36,475 nucleotides of DNA from the NCBI GenBank assembly GCA_021769425.1, contig JAETSX010000035.1, positions 1 to 36,475 on the forward strand. The letters are read 5' to 3'. This DNA is from Eubacterium sp. (GTDB taxonomy: Bacteria > Bacillota > Clostridia > Lachnospirales > Lachnospiraceae). The stretch's first letter is position 1, and the number at the start of each line of letters is the position of its first letter. Of this stretch, positions 27,001 to 35,521 are shown in pieces. A program made the position numbers and the translations under genes. Under the pieces are notes generated by a model, which saw only the letters and a program-made list of their open reading frames with translations, was not told where the DNA came from and ran no database searches.

Positions 27001-27018
27001 GGACATTACAGACATTAC

Positions 27019-27051
27019 AAAAGAGAATCTCACGGGCTGGGGTTCTCTTTT
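27019..27051 (+). terminator. Probable terminator after plsY
   Basis: A perfect 9-bp stem AAAAGAGAA / TTCTCTTTT with a 15-base loop, ending in TTTT. The T run is short, so read-through into the kinase gene is possible. Just before it a 9-base unit GACATTACA is repeated in tandem at 27002-27019. Confidence 0.6.
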
Positions 27052-27149
27052 GGCTTGTGTGCGGATACGGATTCTTGAATATCGTGCAGGGGCTGGATAG
27101 TTTGGATGCGGATGGAAATGCAAAGGACAGAACACGGAAAGGAGGCAAA

Positions 27150-27944
27150 ATGCTGAAACAGGGGGACCTATTAAACAGCCGCTATGAAATTCAGAGAATT
27201 CTTGGATCAGGAGGCTTTTCACGGGTTTATCTGGCTTACGACAGGGAACAGGAGAGGAACCGGGCGGTCAAGGAGATCCGGAAATCTCAGGGAGCGGGGG
27301 AAGAGATACATACAAAGATCATGCGCCAGGAAACGGAGTTGATCCGCAGGCTGAATTATCCCTATTTTCCGTCAGTAGAGGAAGTGGTGGAAGAGGAGGA
27401 AGCCTTATACATTGTGATGGAGTACCTGGAAGGAGAAACGCTGGAACAGGTGTTAAAGCGATCAGGCCCTCAGGCGCAGGAAGACGTAGTACGGTGGGCA
27501 AGAGACATGTGCCTGGTGTTGGGGTATCTTCACAACTGCCGGCCGCCGGTGATTTACCGGGATATGAAGCCGGGAAATATTATGCTGCAGCCCGGCGGAA
27601 ACCTGCGCCTCATTGATTTTGGGGCGGTTTTTACAGGGGATGTCGGCGCGCCGAATCTTGGGACAAGGGGATATGCGGCGCCGGAGCAGCTTGCCGGAGA
27701 GAAGGTGGATTCCAGGACAGACATTTATGGCCTGGGAGTAACCATGTACCATTTGCTGACCGGGCAGGGGCCCGGGCATGTGCCGGACGGAAAGTTTAGG
27801 ATTCGCCGCTGCAGATGCGGTTTGTCCCGGAGACTGGACAGAATCGTAAGGAGATGCACCTGTTCGGATCCGGACCTGCGGTATCATTCCTGCGAAGAAT
27901 TGAGAAAAGATCTGGAAAACTTTGCAAAACGTAAAAAACTGTGA
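27150..27944 (+). CDS. Hanks-type Ser/Thr protein kinase, soluble, without sensor domain
   Basis: 264 residues, essentially a bare kinase domain. P-loop GSGGFSRVY at 19-27, catalytic Lys41 (AVKEIRK), catalytic loop VIYRDMKPGN with Asp138 and Asn143, DFG at 156-158, APE-like AAPEQ near 176-180. All catalytic residues are present, so it should be active. There is no membrane helix and no PASTA domain, unlike the PrkC/PknB kinase linked to cell-wall genes. The start has AAAGGAGG 7 bases upstream. The promoter of the topoisomerase pair lies across its last codons. Its substrates and signal are unknown. Confidence 0.88.
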   Translation: MLKQGDLLNSRYEIQRILGSGGFSRVYLAYDREQERNRAVKEIRKSQGAGEEIHTKIMRQETELIRRLNYPYFPSVEEVVEEEEALYIVMEYLEGETLEQVLKRSGPQAQEDVVRWARDMCLVLGYLHNCRPPVIYRDMKPGNIMLQPGGNLRLIDFGAVFTGDVGAPNLGTRGYAAPEQLAGEKVDSRTDIYGLGVTMYHLLTGQGPGHVPDGKFRIRRCRCGLSRRLDRIVRRCTCSDPDLRYHSCEELRKDLENFAKRKKL

Positions 27945-27950
27945 TACAAT
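27922..27950 (+). promoter_or_regulatory. Promoter of the topoisomerase genes
   Basis: TTGCAA (27922-27927), 17-base spacer, TACAAT (27945-27950) with TGA directly before it (extended -10). The -35 lies inside the last codons of the kinase gene; the start of subunit B is 52 bases downstream. Confidence 0.7.
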
Positions 27951-28002
27951 AAGCAGGTTAAAACCAGAACATGTGTATCAAAATTTAAGGAAGGAAACTA
28001 AA

Positions 28003-29925
28003 ATGGCTAAGAATCAGGAATATGGAGCTGAGAACATTACCGTGTTAGAGGGCCTGGAAGCCGTAAGAAAACGGCCCGGCATGTATATCGGAAGCGTGTC
28101 CCGCAAGGGCCTGAACCATTTGATTTACGAGATTGTAGACAATTCTGTGGATGAACATCTGGCAGGATTTTGCGATACCATATATGTAACGCTGGAGGCA
28201 GACGGTTCCTGTACGGTAGAAGACAATGGCCGGGGCATTCCTGTGGGAATGCACGAGAAGGGCATGTCTGCAGCCCGTCTGGTGTTTACCACCCTCCATG
28301 CCGGGGGGAAATTTGACAATGACGCCTATAAGACCAGCGGCGGCCTCCATGGAGTAGGTTCTTCCGTGGTAAATGCCTTATCCGCCTATTTGGATCTTCA
28401 GGTGCATCTGGGCGGGAAAATTTATCACGACAGATATGAAAGAGGAAATCCGGTGATTGAATTAGAACAGGGGATGCTGCCTGTCATTGGAAAGACAAAG
28501 AAAACAGGCACCAGAATCAACTTTCTGCCTGATCCGGAAATCTTTGAAAAAACTCGTTTCAAGGAAGAGGATGTGAAAAGCCGCCTCCATGAAACCGCTT
28601 ACTTAAATCCCATGCTTACCATTGTCTATGAGGACAGGCGGGGAGAAGCGACGGAGCATTTGGAATTCCACGAAGAAGAAGGAATCAGCGGATTTGTGAA
28701 AGATTTGAATCGGAAAGCGGAAGCGGTTCATGACGTGGTGTATTTTAAAGGGGAGAGCGAAGGGATTACCGTGGAGGCGGCCTTTCAGTATATCAATGAA
28801 TTTCATGAAAATGTGCTGGGCTTCTGCAATAATATTTACAATGCGGAAGGCGGAACCCATTTGACGGGATTCAAAACCGTATTTACCACGGTTATCAATA
28901 ATTATGCCAGAGAATTGGGGATTTTAAAGGAGAAAGATTCCAATTTTACCGGGGCCGATGTGCGCAACGGCTTAACGGCAGTGATTTCTATAAAACATCC
29001 CGATCCCCGGTTTGAGGGTCAGACAAAAACAAAACTGGACAATCAGGACGCATCCCGGGCCACCGGCAAAATAACCGGAGAGGAAATCCAGCTTTATTTC
29101 GACAAGAATCTGGAGAATCTGAAAAAAGTCATTGCCTGCGCGGAAAAAGCTGCCAAAATCCGCAAATCCGAGGAGAAAGCCAAGACAAACCTTCTGACGA
29201 AACAGAAATTTTCCTTCGATTCCAACGGCAAGCTGGCCAACTGTGAAAGCAGGGACGCTTCCATCTGCGAGATTTTTATTGTGGAGGGAGATTCTGCCGG
29301 AGGCTCTGCCAAAACAGCCAGAGACCGGAATTATCAGGCGATTCTGCCCATCCGGGGGAAGATTCTGAATGTGGAAAAAGCCAGCATAGACAAGGTTTTG
29401 GCAAATGCGGAAATCAAGACCATGATTAATGCCTTCGGATGCGGATTTTCGGAGGGGTTCGGGAATGATTTTGACATTTCCAAGCTCCGCTATAACAAGA
29501 TTATCATTATGGCGGATGCGGACGTGGACGGCGCCCATATTTCTACGCTGCTGCTGACGCTGTTTTATCGTTTTCTGCCGGAACTGATTTTCGAAGGACA
29601 TGTCTATATCGCCATGCCGCCGCTGTACAAAGCCATTCCCTCCAGAGGAGCGGAGGAATACCTTTACGATGACGTCGCATTGGAAAAATACCGGAAGCGG
29701 CACAAAGGCCCCTTCACCCTTCAGCGGTATAAAGGACTTGGGGAAATGGATGCGGAACAGCTGTGGGAGACTACGCTGAATCCGGCCACCCGTATTTTAA
29801 AACAGGTGGAGATTGAAGATGCAAGAATGGCGTCTGACGTGACGGAAATGCTGATGGGAACAGAAGTTCCGCCCCGGCGGGAATTTATACACGAGCATGC
29901 CCATGATGCGGAGCTTGACATTTGA
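28003..29925 (+). CDS. parE: Type IIA topoisomerase subunit B, topoisomerase IV-like (ParE)
   Basis: ATPase subunit of a type IIA topoisomerase. The GHKL ATP site shows EIVDNSVDEHLAG, VEDNGRGIPVGMH and GGLHGVGSSVVNALS; the TOPRIM domain has EGDSAGGSAKTARDR, ILPIRGKILNVEKA and MADADVDGAHI, and the C-terminus has RYKGLGEMDAEQLWETT. The start with AAGGAAGG is at 28003, giving 640 residues. Lachnospiraceae carry a second gyrB/gyrA set near the origin. This pair is assigned to topoisomerase IV because its partner lacks the GyrA box, but database labels often say gyrB. Subunit A follows after 65 bases. Confidence 0.9.
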   Translation: MAKNQEYGAENITVLEGLEAVRKRPGMYIGSVSRKGLNHLIYEIVDNSVDEHLAGFCDTIYVTLEADGSCTVEDNGRGIPVGMHEKGMSAARLVFTTLHAGGKFDNDAYKTSGGLHGVGSSVVNALSAYLDLQVHLGGKIYHDRYERGNPVIELEQGMLPVIGKTKKTGTRINFLPDPEIFEKTRFKEEDVKSRLHETAYLNPMLTIVYEDRRGEATEHLEFHEEEGISGFVKDLNRKAEAVHDVVYFKGESEGITVEAAFQYINEFHENVLGFCNNIYNAEGGTHLTGFKTVFTTVINNYARELGILKEKDSNFTGADVRNGLTAVISIKHPDPRFEGQTKTKLDNQDASRATGKITGEEIQLYFDKNLENLKKVIACAEKAAKIRKSEEKAKTNLLTKQKFSFDSNGKLANCESRDASICEIFIVEGDSAGGSAKTARDRNYQAILPIRGKILNVEKASIDKVLANAEIKTMINAFGCGFSEGFGNDFDISKLRYNKIIIMADADVDGAHISTLLLTLFYRFLPELIFEGHVYIAMPPLYKAIPSRGAEEYLYDDVALEKYRKRHKGPFTLQRYKGLGEMDAEQLWETTLNPATRILKQVEIEDARMASDVTEMLMGTEVPPRREFIHEHAHDAELDI

Positions 29926-29990
29926 TGGAGGAACATATCTGTGACACTACAAGTTGTGATAGCGCAGATTGCTGACAGAAAGGATTAGCC

Positions 29991-32309
29991 ATGCAGGAAA
30001 AGGAACAGATTATCCGAACGGAATATTCGGAATTAATGCAGAAATCATACATAGACTATGCCATGAGCGTGATTATCGCAAGGGCGCTGCCGGACGTGCG
30101 GGACGGATTAAAGCCTGTCCAGCGCAGAACCCTCTACGATATGCATGAACTGGGTATCCGCTATGACAGACCCTATCGGAAATGTGCCCGTATCGTGGGG
30201 GATACCATGGGTAAATATCATCCCCACGGAGACAGCTCCATCTATGAAGCGCTGGTGGTGATGGCGCAGGATTTTAAAAAGGGCCTGCCCCTGGTGGACG
30301 GTCACGGAAACTTCGGCTCCATTGAAGGGGATGGGGCGGCGGCCATGCGTTATACGGAAGCCCGGCTGCAGAAAATTACCCAGGAAGCCTATCTTGCCGA
30401 TTTGGACAAGGATGTGGTGGAGTTTGTGCCCAATTTTGACGAGACGGAACGAGAGCCTTCCGTGCTTCCGGTGAAGGTGCCGAACCTTTTGATTAACGGT
30501 GCGGAAGGCATTGCCGTGGGCATGGCTACCAGTATTCCGCCGCATAATTTTTCCGAAGTGATTGAAGGGGTGAAAGCCTATATGAAAAACCCTGACATTA
30601 CCACGGAAGAACTGATGGAGCACATCAAGGGCCCGGATTTCCCCACCGGAGGAATTGTGGTGAATCAATCGGATTTGCTGCATATTTATGAGACGGGCGC
30701 CGGGAAAATCAAAATCCGGGGAAAAGTGGAAATTGAACAGGCAAAAGGCGGCAGGCAGCGGTTAGTGATTACGGAAATTCCCTATACCATGGTGGGGGCC
30801 AATATCGGGAAATTCCTGATGGATGTGTACAATCTGACAGAGACACGGAAGACTAACGATATTGTAGACATTTCCAATCAGTCCTCCAAAGAGGGAATCC
30901 GCATTGTGCTGGATTTGAAAAAAGGCGCAGATGTGGAAAACCTCTGCAACATGCTTTACAAAAAAACAAGACTGGAGGATACCTTCGGCGTCAATATGCT
31001 GGCAGTGGCAGAGGGCCGGCCGGAAACCATGGGGCTTGTGCCCATCATCCGCCATCATGTGAATTTCCAGTATGAACTGGCCACCAGAAAATATAACACC
31101 CTTCTGGCAAAGGAACTGGAGAAAAAGGAAGTCCAGGAGGGTTTAATCAAAGCCTGCGATGTCATTGATTTAATTATCGAAATCCTCCGGGGGTCCAAAA
31201 ATATTAAGGACGCCAAAGACTGTTTGATGAACGGCAATACGGAGAAAATTGAATTTCGCTACAAAGGTTCCGAAGCAGACGCCAGACAGCTTTGCTTTAC
31301 TGAGCGGCAGGCTACGGCCATTCTGGAAATGCGCCTGTACAAGTTAATCGGGTTAGAAATTGAAGCCTTGATGAAGGAGCATGAAACCACACTTTCCAAT
31401 ATTGCAAAATATGAGGAAATCTTAGGCAGCCGCGCTGCAATGGCAAAAGTCATCATCAAAGAACTGAACCGGTTTCAGAAAGAATACGGCCAGGAGAGAA
31501 GGACCGCCATTGAAAATGCGGCGGAAGCAGTCTATGAGGAAAAGAAAGTGGAAGAGACGCCGGTAGCTCTTCTGATGGACCGTTTCGGCTATGTGAAGAC
31601 GGTGGATGAGGCTGTTTATGAACGGAACCGGGAGGCGGCGGATGCAGAGAATAAATATGTGATTTCCTGCATGAACACAGATAAGCTCTGTATTTTCACA
31701 GATAAAGGGCAGTTGCACACGGTAAAAGTCATGGATATTCCTCATGGTAAATTCCGGGATAAGGGAACGCCTTTAGATAACATCAGCAATTACAACAGCA
31801 ATGAGGAAGCTATGGTCTGTGTCAGCAGTCTTGGCGGGCTGCTGGGGAGAAAACTGCTGTTTGCAAGCAGCAGCGGAATGCTCAAGCAGGTCCGAGGAGA
31901 GGAGTTTGACGTATCCAAACGCACCGTTGCAGCCACCAAGCTGAATGAAGGGGAGCGTCTTTTGCTGGTTCAGGTTCTGTCAGAAGATGAAGGAGAAAGC
32001 ATTGTGATGCAGACAGAGAAAAACATGTTTCTGCGGTTTCTGGCTGCCGATGTGCCGGAAAAGAAAAAGGGAGCTATCGGCGTCCGGGGCATGAAGATTG
32101 ATGAAAAAGACAGGCTGTCGGCAGTTTATCTGCTGGGACAGGAAGAAAATACAATTACTGTGAAAGGCTTTGGCCTTCACAGTATGGACGGCCATACGGC
32201 CCGTCAGACGGCTGGACAATCGGAACGGGAGATTAGAGGGAAAGAAAAAGAAATCGCCCTCCACAGGCTCCGCATTGCCAACCGGGATGGGAAAGGTGTG
32301 AAAAAATAA
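29991..32309 (+). CDS. parC: Type IIA topoisomerase subunit A, topoisomerase IV-like (ParC)
   Basis: Breakage-reunion subunit, 772 residues. Active-site Tyr121 is in [11 protein letters not shown]. The quinolone region reads [13 protein letters not shown] with Ser82 and Glu86, the sensitive-type residues in this region. The C-terminal domain is short and contains [12 protein letters not shown] in place of the GyrA box; no QRRGGxG is present, which argues for decatenation (ParC) rather than supercoiling (GyrA). The end is charged ([22 protein letters not shown]). AGAAAGGATT lies before the ATG. It is co-transcribed with parE. Confidence 0.9.
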   Translation: MQEKEQIIRTEYSELMQKSYIDYAMSVIIARALPDVRDGLKPVQRRTLYDMHELGIRYDRPYRKCARIVGDTMGKYHPHGDSSIYEALVVMAQDFKKGLPLVDGHGNFGSIEGDGAAAMRYTEARLQKITQEAYLADLDKDVVEFVPNFDETEREPSVLPVKVPNLLINGAEGIAVGMATSIPPHNFSEVIEGVKAYMKNPDITTEELMEHIKGPDFPTGGIVVNQSDLLHIYETGAGKIKIRGKVEIEQAKGGRQRLVITEIPYTMVGANIGKFLMDVYNLTETRKTNDIVDISNQSSKEGIRIVLDLKKGADVENLCNMLYKKTRLEDTFGVNMLAVAEGRPETMGLVPIIRHHVNFQYELATRKYNTLLAKELEKKEVQEGLIKACDVIDLIIEILRGSKNIKDAKDCLMNGNTEKIEFRYKGSEADARQLCFTERQATAILEMRLYKLIGLEIEALMKEHETTLSNIAKYEEILGSRAAMAKVIIKELNRFQKEYGQERRTAIENAAEAVYEEKKVEETPVALLMDRFGYVKTVDEAVYERNREAADAENKYVISCMNTDKLCIFTDKGQLHTVKVMDIPHGKFRDKGTPLDNISNYNSNEEAMVCVSSLGGLLGRKLLFASSSGMLKQVRGEEFDVSKRTVAATKLNEGERLLLVQVLSEDEGESIVMQTEKNMFLRFLAADVPEKKKGAIGVRGMKIDEKDRLSAVYLLGQEENTITVKGFGLHSMDGHTARQTAGQSEREIRGKEKEIALHRLRIANRDGKGVKK

Positions 32310-32484
32310 CAGGGTATTCCGCATTTTCATTCGGATTTAAATACAAAACCTTTGCATTAGGAACAATTCAATTTACCAATAGAGAATAAGAGTGAAAGAA
32401 AATTCGCACTGTGAAGTTTGAAAGCATCTTTCGTGTCTTGTTTGTGCCTGGAAAGGAATGGTGAAAAACATGGAGGATTATCAG

Positions 32485-33609
32485 ATGAATATAAAAAAAT
32501 TAGGATTTGGGGTAATGCGCCTTCCCCTTACAGACCCGTCAGATACCACAAAGATTGATCATGAAATTTTTTGCAGGATGGCAGACCGTTTTATCGGCGA
32601 GGGTTTTTCTTACTTTGATACGGCGATGCCATATCATGGGAAGGAATTCAGCGAACTGGCTTTTCGGGAGTGCGTGGCAAAACGGTATCCCAGAGACAAA
32701 TATACCATTACGGACAAGCTGAGTTTTTCTCTGCTTCAGGAGGGAGACAGCCTGGAGGACTTTTTTGCCGGACAGCTTACGCGGTGCGGGGTGGAATTTT
32801 TCGACTATTATCTGCTCCATGCTATGAATCGGAAGTATCTTGCATTAGCGGATCGCATGGGAGCATTTGAATTTGCAGCCAGGAAAAAGGCGGAAGGGAA
32901 AATCCGCCATATCGGTTTTTCCTTCCACGACAGTGCAGAAGTGTTGGAAGAAATTCTGGAAAAACATCCGGAGATGGAATATGTGCAGCTCCAGATTAAT
33001 TATGCGGACTGGGAAGATCCGGAGGTCCAGTCCCGGAAATGTTACGAAGTCTGTGTGAAATATAAGAAACCTGTGATTGTTATGGAACCGGTAAAGGGAG
33101 GGCTTCTTGCAAACCTTCCGGAAGATGCAAAGAAACTTCTGAAAGAAGCAGAGCCGGAAATGTCGGCTGCTTCCTGGGCCGTTCGTTTTGCCGCTTCTTT
33201 GGACAATGTGGTAATGGTCCTCTCCGGAATGAGCAGTGAAGAGCAGGTGGAAGATAATATTTCCTATATGAAAGAGTTAAAGCCGCTGACGGAATCAGAA
33301 CGTCAGGTTCTGGCACAGGCTCTTGCAGCAATCCGCGCAAAAAAGAGCGTTGCCTGCACCAATTGCCGCTACTGTGTGGACGGCTGTCCGAAGCAGATTC
33401 CGATTCCCGACTATTTTAAATTGTTAAACGGGGTCAGTCAGTTTGGGGACGCCAGATACCCCGCTGCCAAAGAATCTTATCTTCAGCAGGCTGAAAAGTC
33501 CGGCAGGGCGTCCGATTGCATTCAATGCGGTCAGTGTGAGACCCAGTGTCCTCAGCATCTTCCGGTGATTAGGCATTTACAGGAAGCGGCCAAGATGTTT
33601 GAAGGGTAA
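32485..33609 (+). CDS. Aldo/keto reductase with C-terminal 4Fe-4S ferredoxin domain
   Basis: 374 residues. The aldo/keto reductase barrel shows the tetrad: Asp and Tyr in YFDTAMPYHGKEFSE, Lys in ITDKLSF and His in YLLHAMN. The C-terminal 80 residues have two cysteine clusters, CTNCRYCVDGCPKQIPIPDY and CIQCGQCETQCPQ. Such oxidoreductases are common in anaerobes and may pair NAD(P)H chemistry with ferredoxin; the substrate is unknown. The frame opens at 32458, but the AAGGA there directly abuts the ATG; GGAGG 8 bases before 32485 favours this start (MNIKKLGFGVMRLPL). The upstream gap of 175 bases has no clear terminator or promoter. Confidence 0.9.
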   Translation: MNIKKLGFGVMRLPLTDPSDTTKIDHEIFCRMADRFIGEGFSYFDTAMPYHGKEFSELAFRECVAKRYPRDKYTITDKLSFSLLQEGDSLEDFFAGQLTRCGVEFFDYYLLHAMNRKYLALADRMGAFEFAARKKAEGKIRHIGFSFHDSAEVLEEILEKHPEMEYVQLQINYADWEDPEVQSRKCYEVCVKYKKPVIVMEPVKGGLLANLPEDAKKLLKEAEPEMSAASWAVRFAASLDNVVMVLSGMSSEEQVEDNISYMKELKPLTESERQVLAQALAAIRAKKSVACTNCRYCVDGCPKQIPIPDYFKLLNGVSQFGDARYPAAKESYLQQAEKSGRASDCIQCGQCETQCPQHLPVIRHLQEAAKMFEG

Positions 33610-33778
33610 AAGAGCGCAGTAGGAAGCTTAGGACATGTTGAAGATAGATATGGTTTTTTGAGAAATATGCTATTATGATTGAGAAATATTTAAGATCTTT
33701 TGTTCAGATTTATTTAATTTAAAAGGATGTCTTTCTGCTATATGGCAATCCCTTTGGAAATCAAGGAAGAAGCCGCAT

Positions 33779-34015
33779 GTGAAGTATATTAATGCAAATG
33801 AGATTCTCTCTGTTAGGTTGGTTGAAGAATTGCAGAAGTATATGCAGGCAGGTTATCTCTATATCCCTGCAAAAACGGAACAGAATAAATCCTGGGATGA
33901 GTTATTTGGCTGCTGAAAAGAGCTTGGGAATTGTAATATAAAGATTATATCAGAATATCAGCAGGGAGTGTCTATGGAGAAACTTGCTGATATTCACTAT
34001 CTTTCGGGTTGGTGA
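33779..34015 (+). pseudogene. CD3324-family small protein gene with in-frame stop
   Basis: A GTG start with AAGGAAG about 9 bases upstream opens MKYINANEILSVRLVEELQK, then YIPAKTEQNKSWDELFGC and a TGA at 33914-33916. In the same frame it continues KELGNCNIKIISEYQQGVSM and EKLADIHYLS, then ends at 34013-34015. Family members have R at the stop position (GYR-like), so CGA to TGA would explain it, and they continue past YLS with an SxxxIRKIIY helix that is missing here. The second half is an HTH-like segment seen in this family of small, possibly DNA-binding proteins of unknown role. Identification rests on memory of the family consensus. Confidence 0.7.
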
Positions 34016-34041
34016 CGGACGGAGCAATTTTTTTGCAGATC

Positions 34042-34069
34042 TTGACATATGGAAAAAATATGCTATACT
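34042..34069 (+). promoter_or_regulatory. Strong promoter upstream of the cobalamin riboswitch
   Basis: TTGACA (34042-34047), 16-base spacer, TATACT (34064-34069) with TGC in front (extended -10). The riboswitch leader begins about 15 bases later. Confidence 0.8.
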
Positions 34070-34084
34070 TTAGTCAATTGAATA

Positions 34085-34270
34085 GATTGCATACAGGTGT
34101 CAAAACAACAGTTTAAACAGACATTGTTTTGGTGAAAAGGGAAAATGGGTGCAATTCCTATACGAACTCGTCACCGTAATAAGGGAGCAGAAGCCGGGAT
34201 ACCACTGGGAAACTGGGAAGGTGGCTGCTGTGATGATTTTTAAGTCGGGAAACCTGACGGTATGTTGTAC
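34085..34270 (+). promoter_or_regulatory. Cobalamin riboswitch
   Basis: The conserved core is present: AAAAGGGAAAATGGGTGCAA and TTCC (34135-34158), CGTCACCGTAAT (34169-34180), and GGAGCAGAAGCCGGGATACC followed by ACTG (34184-34207). The closing stem P1 can form between GCATAC (34089-34094) and GTATGT (34260-34265). A terminator at 34388 and an alternative hairpin at 34336-34357 (AGAATACA / TGTATTCT) can serve as expression platform, so high cobalamin would switch the downstream genes off. The genes it should control (CbiK-like, substrate-binding protein, FecCD permease) are broken. Confidence 0.85.
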
Positions 34271-34387
34271 AGAAATATTAATTTCGAACCACGAGTAACT
34301 GGTTGTACATTAAGTTTTCAGGAGACAGGGCAGATAGAATACAGAGAAATGTATTCTGTAAACTTATTCTCATGATTTTGTGTATGG

Positions 34388-34424
34388 AACCTTTACCGTA
34401 GTTTTAACGCGGTAAAGGTTTTTA
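34388..34424 (+). terminator. Riboswitch-associated terminator
   Basis: AACCTTTACCG (34388-34398) pairs perfectly with CGGTAAAGGTT (34410-34420), 11-base loop, then TTTATATT. Probably the regulated terminator of the cobalamin riboswitch. Confidence 0.85.
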
Positions 34425-34466
34425 TATTACAGGAAATCTTTCATAGTTTCTTGTAATGCTAACAGG

Positions 34467-34544
34467 ATGCGCAGCTCGCGGACAGAAAATGAATGCATTG
34501 CAGTCCGCCTGCGCATGACGGGTTCGCTTGCGGACCCGTTTTTT
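34467..34544 (+). terminator. GC-rich hairpin followed by a second strong terminator
   Basis: First hairpin: ATGCGCAG and GCGGAC (34467-34483, CTC bulge) pair with GTCCGC and CTGCGCAT (34503-34516). Then CGGGTTCGC / GCGGACCCG (34519-34538, one wobble) and six T to 34544. It comes after the riboswitch terminator, so even with that one open, transcription would meet another stop before the first gene at 34700. No gene lies between the two terminators. Confidence 0.8.
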
Positions 34545-34570
34545 GTTGTAAAGCGCTTTTGCAAAAGATG

Positions 34571-34650
34571 CTGCCGCTAGGAATGTTTCAAATAAAAGTT
34601 ATTTTTGAACAGTTTCTTAGCGGCGCAGAATATCAATCAACGGTATTCTG
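34571..34650. repeat. Long imperfect inverted repeat upstream of the lipoprotein remnant
   Basis: CTGCCGCTAGGAA (from 34571) pairs imperfectly with TTCTTAGCGGCGCAG (to 34628), with an inner TTTCAAATAA / TTATTTTTGAA stem. Next to it is CAGAATA (34626-34632) with TATTCTG (34644-34650). The GC-rich outer and AT-rich inner stem look like a small mobile or structural repeat. The gap 34016-34699 holds the promoter, riboswitch, terminators and this repeat, and no further gene. Confidence 0.4.
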
Positions 34651-34699
34651 TATAAAATAATACCCTTATTGTAAGTAAACAGAAGAAAAGGAGAGAAGA

Positions 34700-35010
34700 A
34701 TGAAAAAGAAATTTATTGCTGTGTTATTCGCAGGGGCCATGGCTTGTTCTCTGGCATTGGCAGGCTGTTCCAAAGAAGCCTCACAGACAGGCGGGAATAC
34801 GGAACAGTCAGAAGAAAACAAGGAATCTTTGGAGGAAGAAAAGGAGGACACGGAGCAGACAGAAGAGAATAAGGAAACGCAGGAGGAAGGGAAAGCAGAG
34901 GTCAGCCAGGCAGACGCGGATCAGGCGGCAGCCGACATTGATTGATGCAATTTATGTGCAGGAGAGAACGGAGAAGACGGACGAACAGTGCGCACAGGCA
35001 AAGGCAGCGT
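34700..35010 (+). pseudogene. 5' remnant of a CbiK-like (sirohydrochlorin cobaltochelatase) lipoprotein
   Basis: The first frame encodes a lipoprotein start: basic MKKK, hydrophobic core, lipobox LAGC (Cys23), then an acidic Glu-rich linker, and it stops at 34943-34945. The expected next segment, LIDAIYVQERTEKTDEQCAQ then AKAAW, is in the +1 frame (to 35010). That segment resembles the N-terminal part of Lachnospiraceae cobaltochelatase lipoproteins, from memory of such sequences. The catalytic domain is absent: after the Trp the sequence switches to a different gene. AAGGAGAG precedes the ATG by 7 bases. The product would be an 81-residue acidic lipoprotein with no enzyme. It lies under the cobalamin riboswitch, which fits a cobalt/cobalamin role. 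Confidence 0.6.
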
Positions 35011-35490
35011 GGGCAGGCAATCCTGGAGCGGGTAATCGGGGATGAAAAAACAGATCAGACAGTGGCCTTCTTTTTTATCACTTCCAATGGCCTGGTGCAG
35101 GTGCGCCAGGCCTCGGACTATGTTCCGAAGATGATAGAGCTTGCAGGGGGGAAGTATATATTTGAAGATTTGGGAGATCCCGAAACAAAGCGTTCCACTG
35201 TGAATATGCAGGTAGAGGAATTTTATGCCGGTGCAAAGGATGCGGATTTTCTGATCTACAACAGTTCCATCGACGGCGGCGTATCCAATGTGGAGGAGCT
35301 TGTGGATAAATGCGAACTTCTGGCAGATTTTAAGGCGGTGAAAGAGGGGAACGTCTTTTGCACCACCAATGACATGTACCAGCAATCCCTTTCCATTGGC
35401 TATCTGCTGGAAGATATCCACAGAATGATTCAGGGGGAAAAGGACGGTATGCATTATCTTTTCCGGCTTGCCCGCTTTGTTCCGGAATGA
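35011..35490 (+). pseudogene. 3' half of an ABC transporter substrate-binding protein (FecB/BtuF type)
   Basis: About 157 residues homologous to the C-terminal lobe of metal-chelate or corrinoid binding proteins: QAILERVIGDEKTDQTVAFF, SDYVPKMIELAGGKYIFEDL, DFLIYNSSIDGGVSNVEELV and AVKEGNVFCTTNDMYQQSLS. The signal peptide and N-terminal lobe are missing. The 5' boundary near 35009-35022 joins directly to the CbiK-like remnant, so a deletion removed the end of one gene and the start of the next. The frame is open back to 34942, but those residues are CbiK DNA in another frame. Next downstream is the matching FecCD permease, 31 bases later. Confidence 0.8.
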
Positions 35491-35521
35491 GAAAAAAGTA
35501 TAAGATTAGGAGATTGGTATT

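Noticed and set aside
28972-29703. Long open frame on the minus strand (243 codons)
   Set aside because: It lies opposite the parE coding sequence, has no ribosome site and its composition is that of a reverse-strand shadow.
33914-33916. Selenocysteine or read-through at the TGA of the CD3324-family gene
   Set aside because: The family has Arg there and no selenocysteine insertion hairpin is visible; the C-terminus is also truncated, so decay is the simpler reading.
34135-34207. T-box leader
   Set aside because: The conserved blocks match the cobalamin riboswitch, and the T-box sequence with its tRNA-binding bulge is absent.
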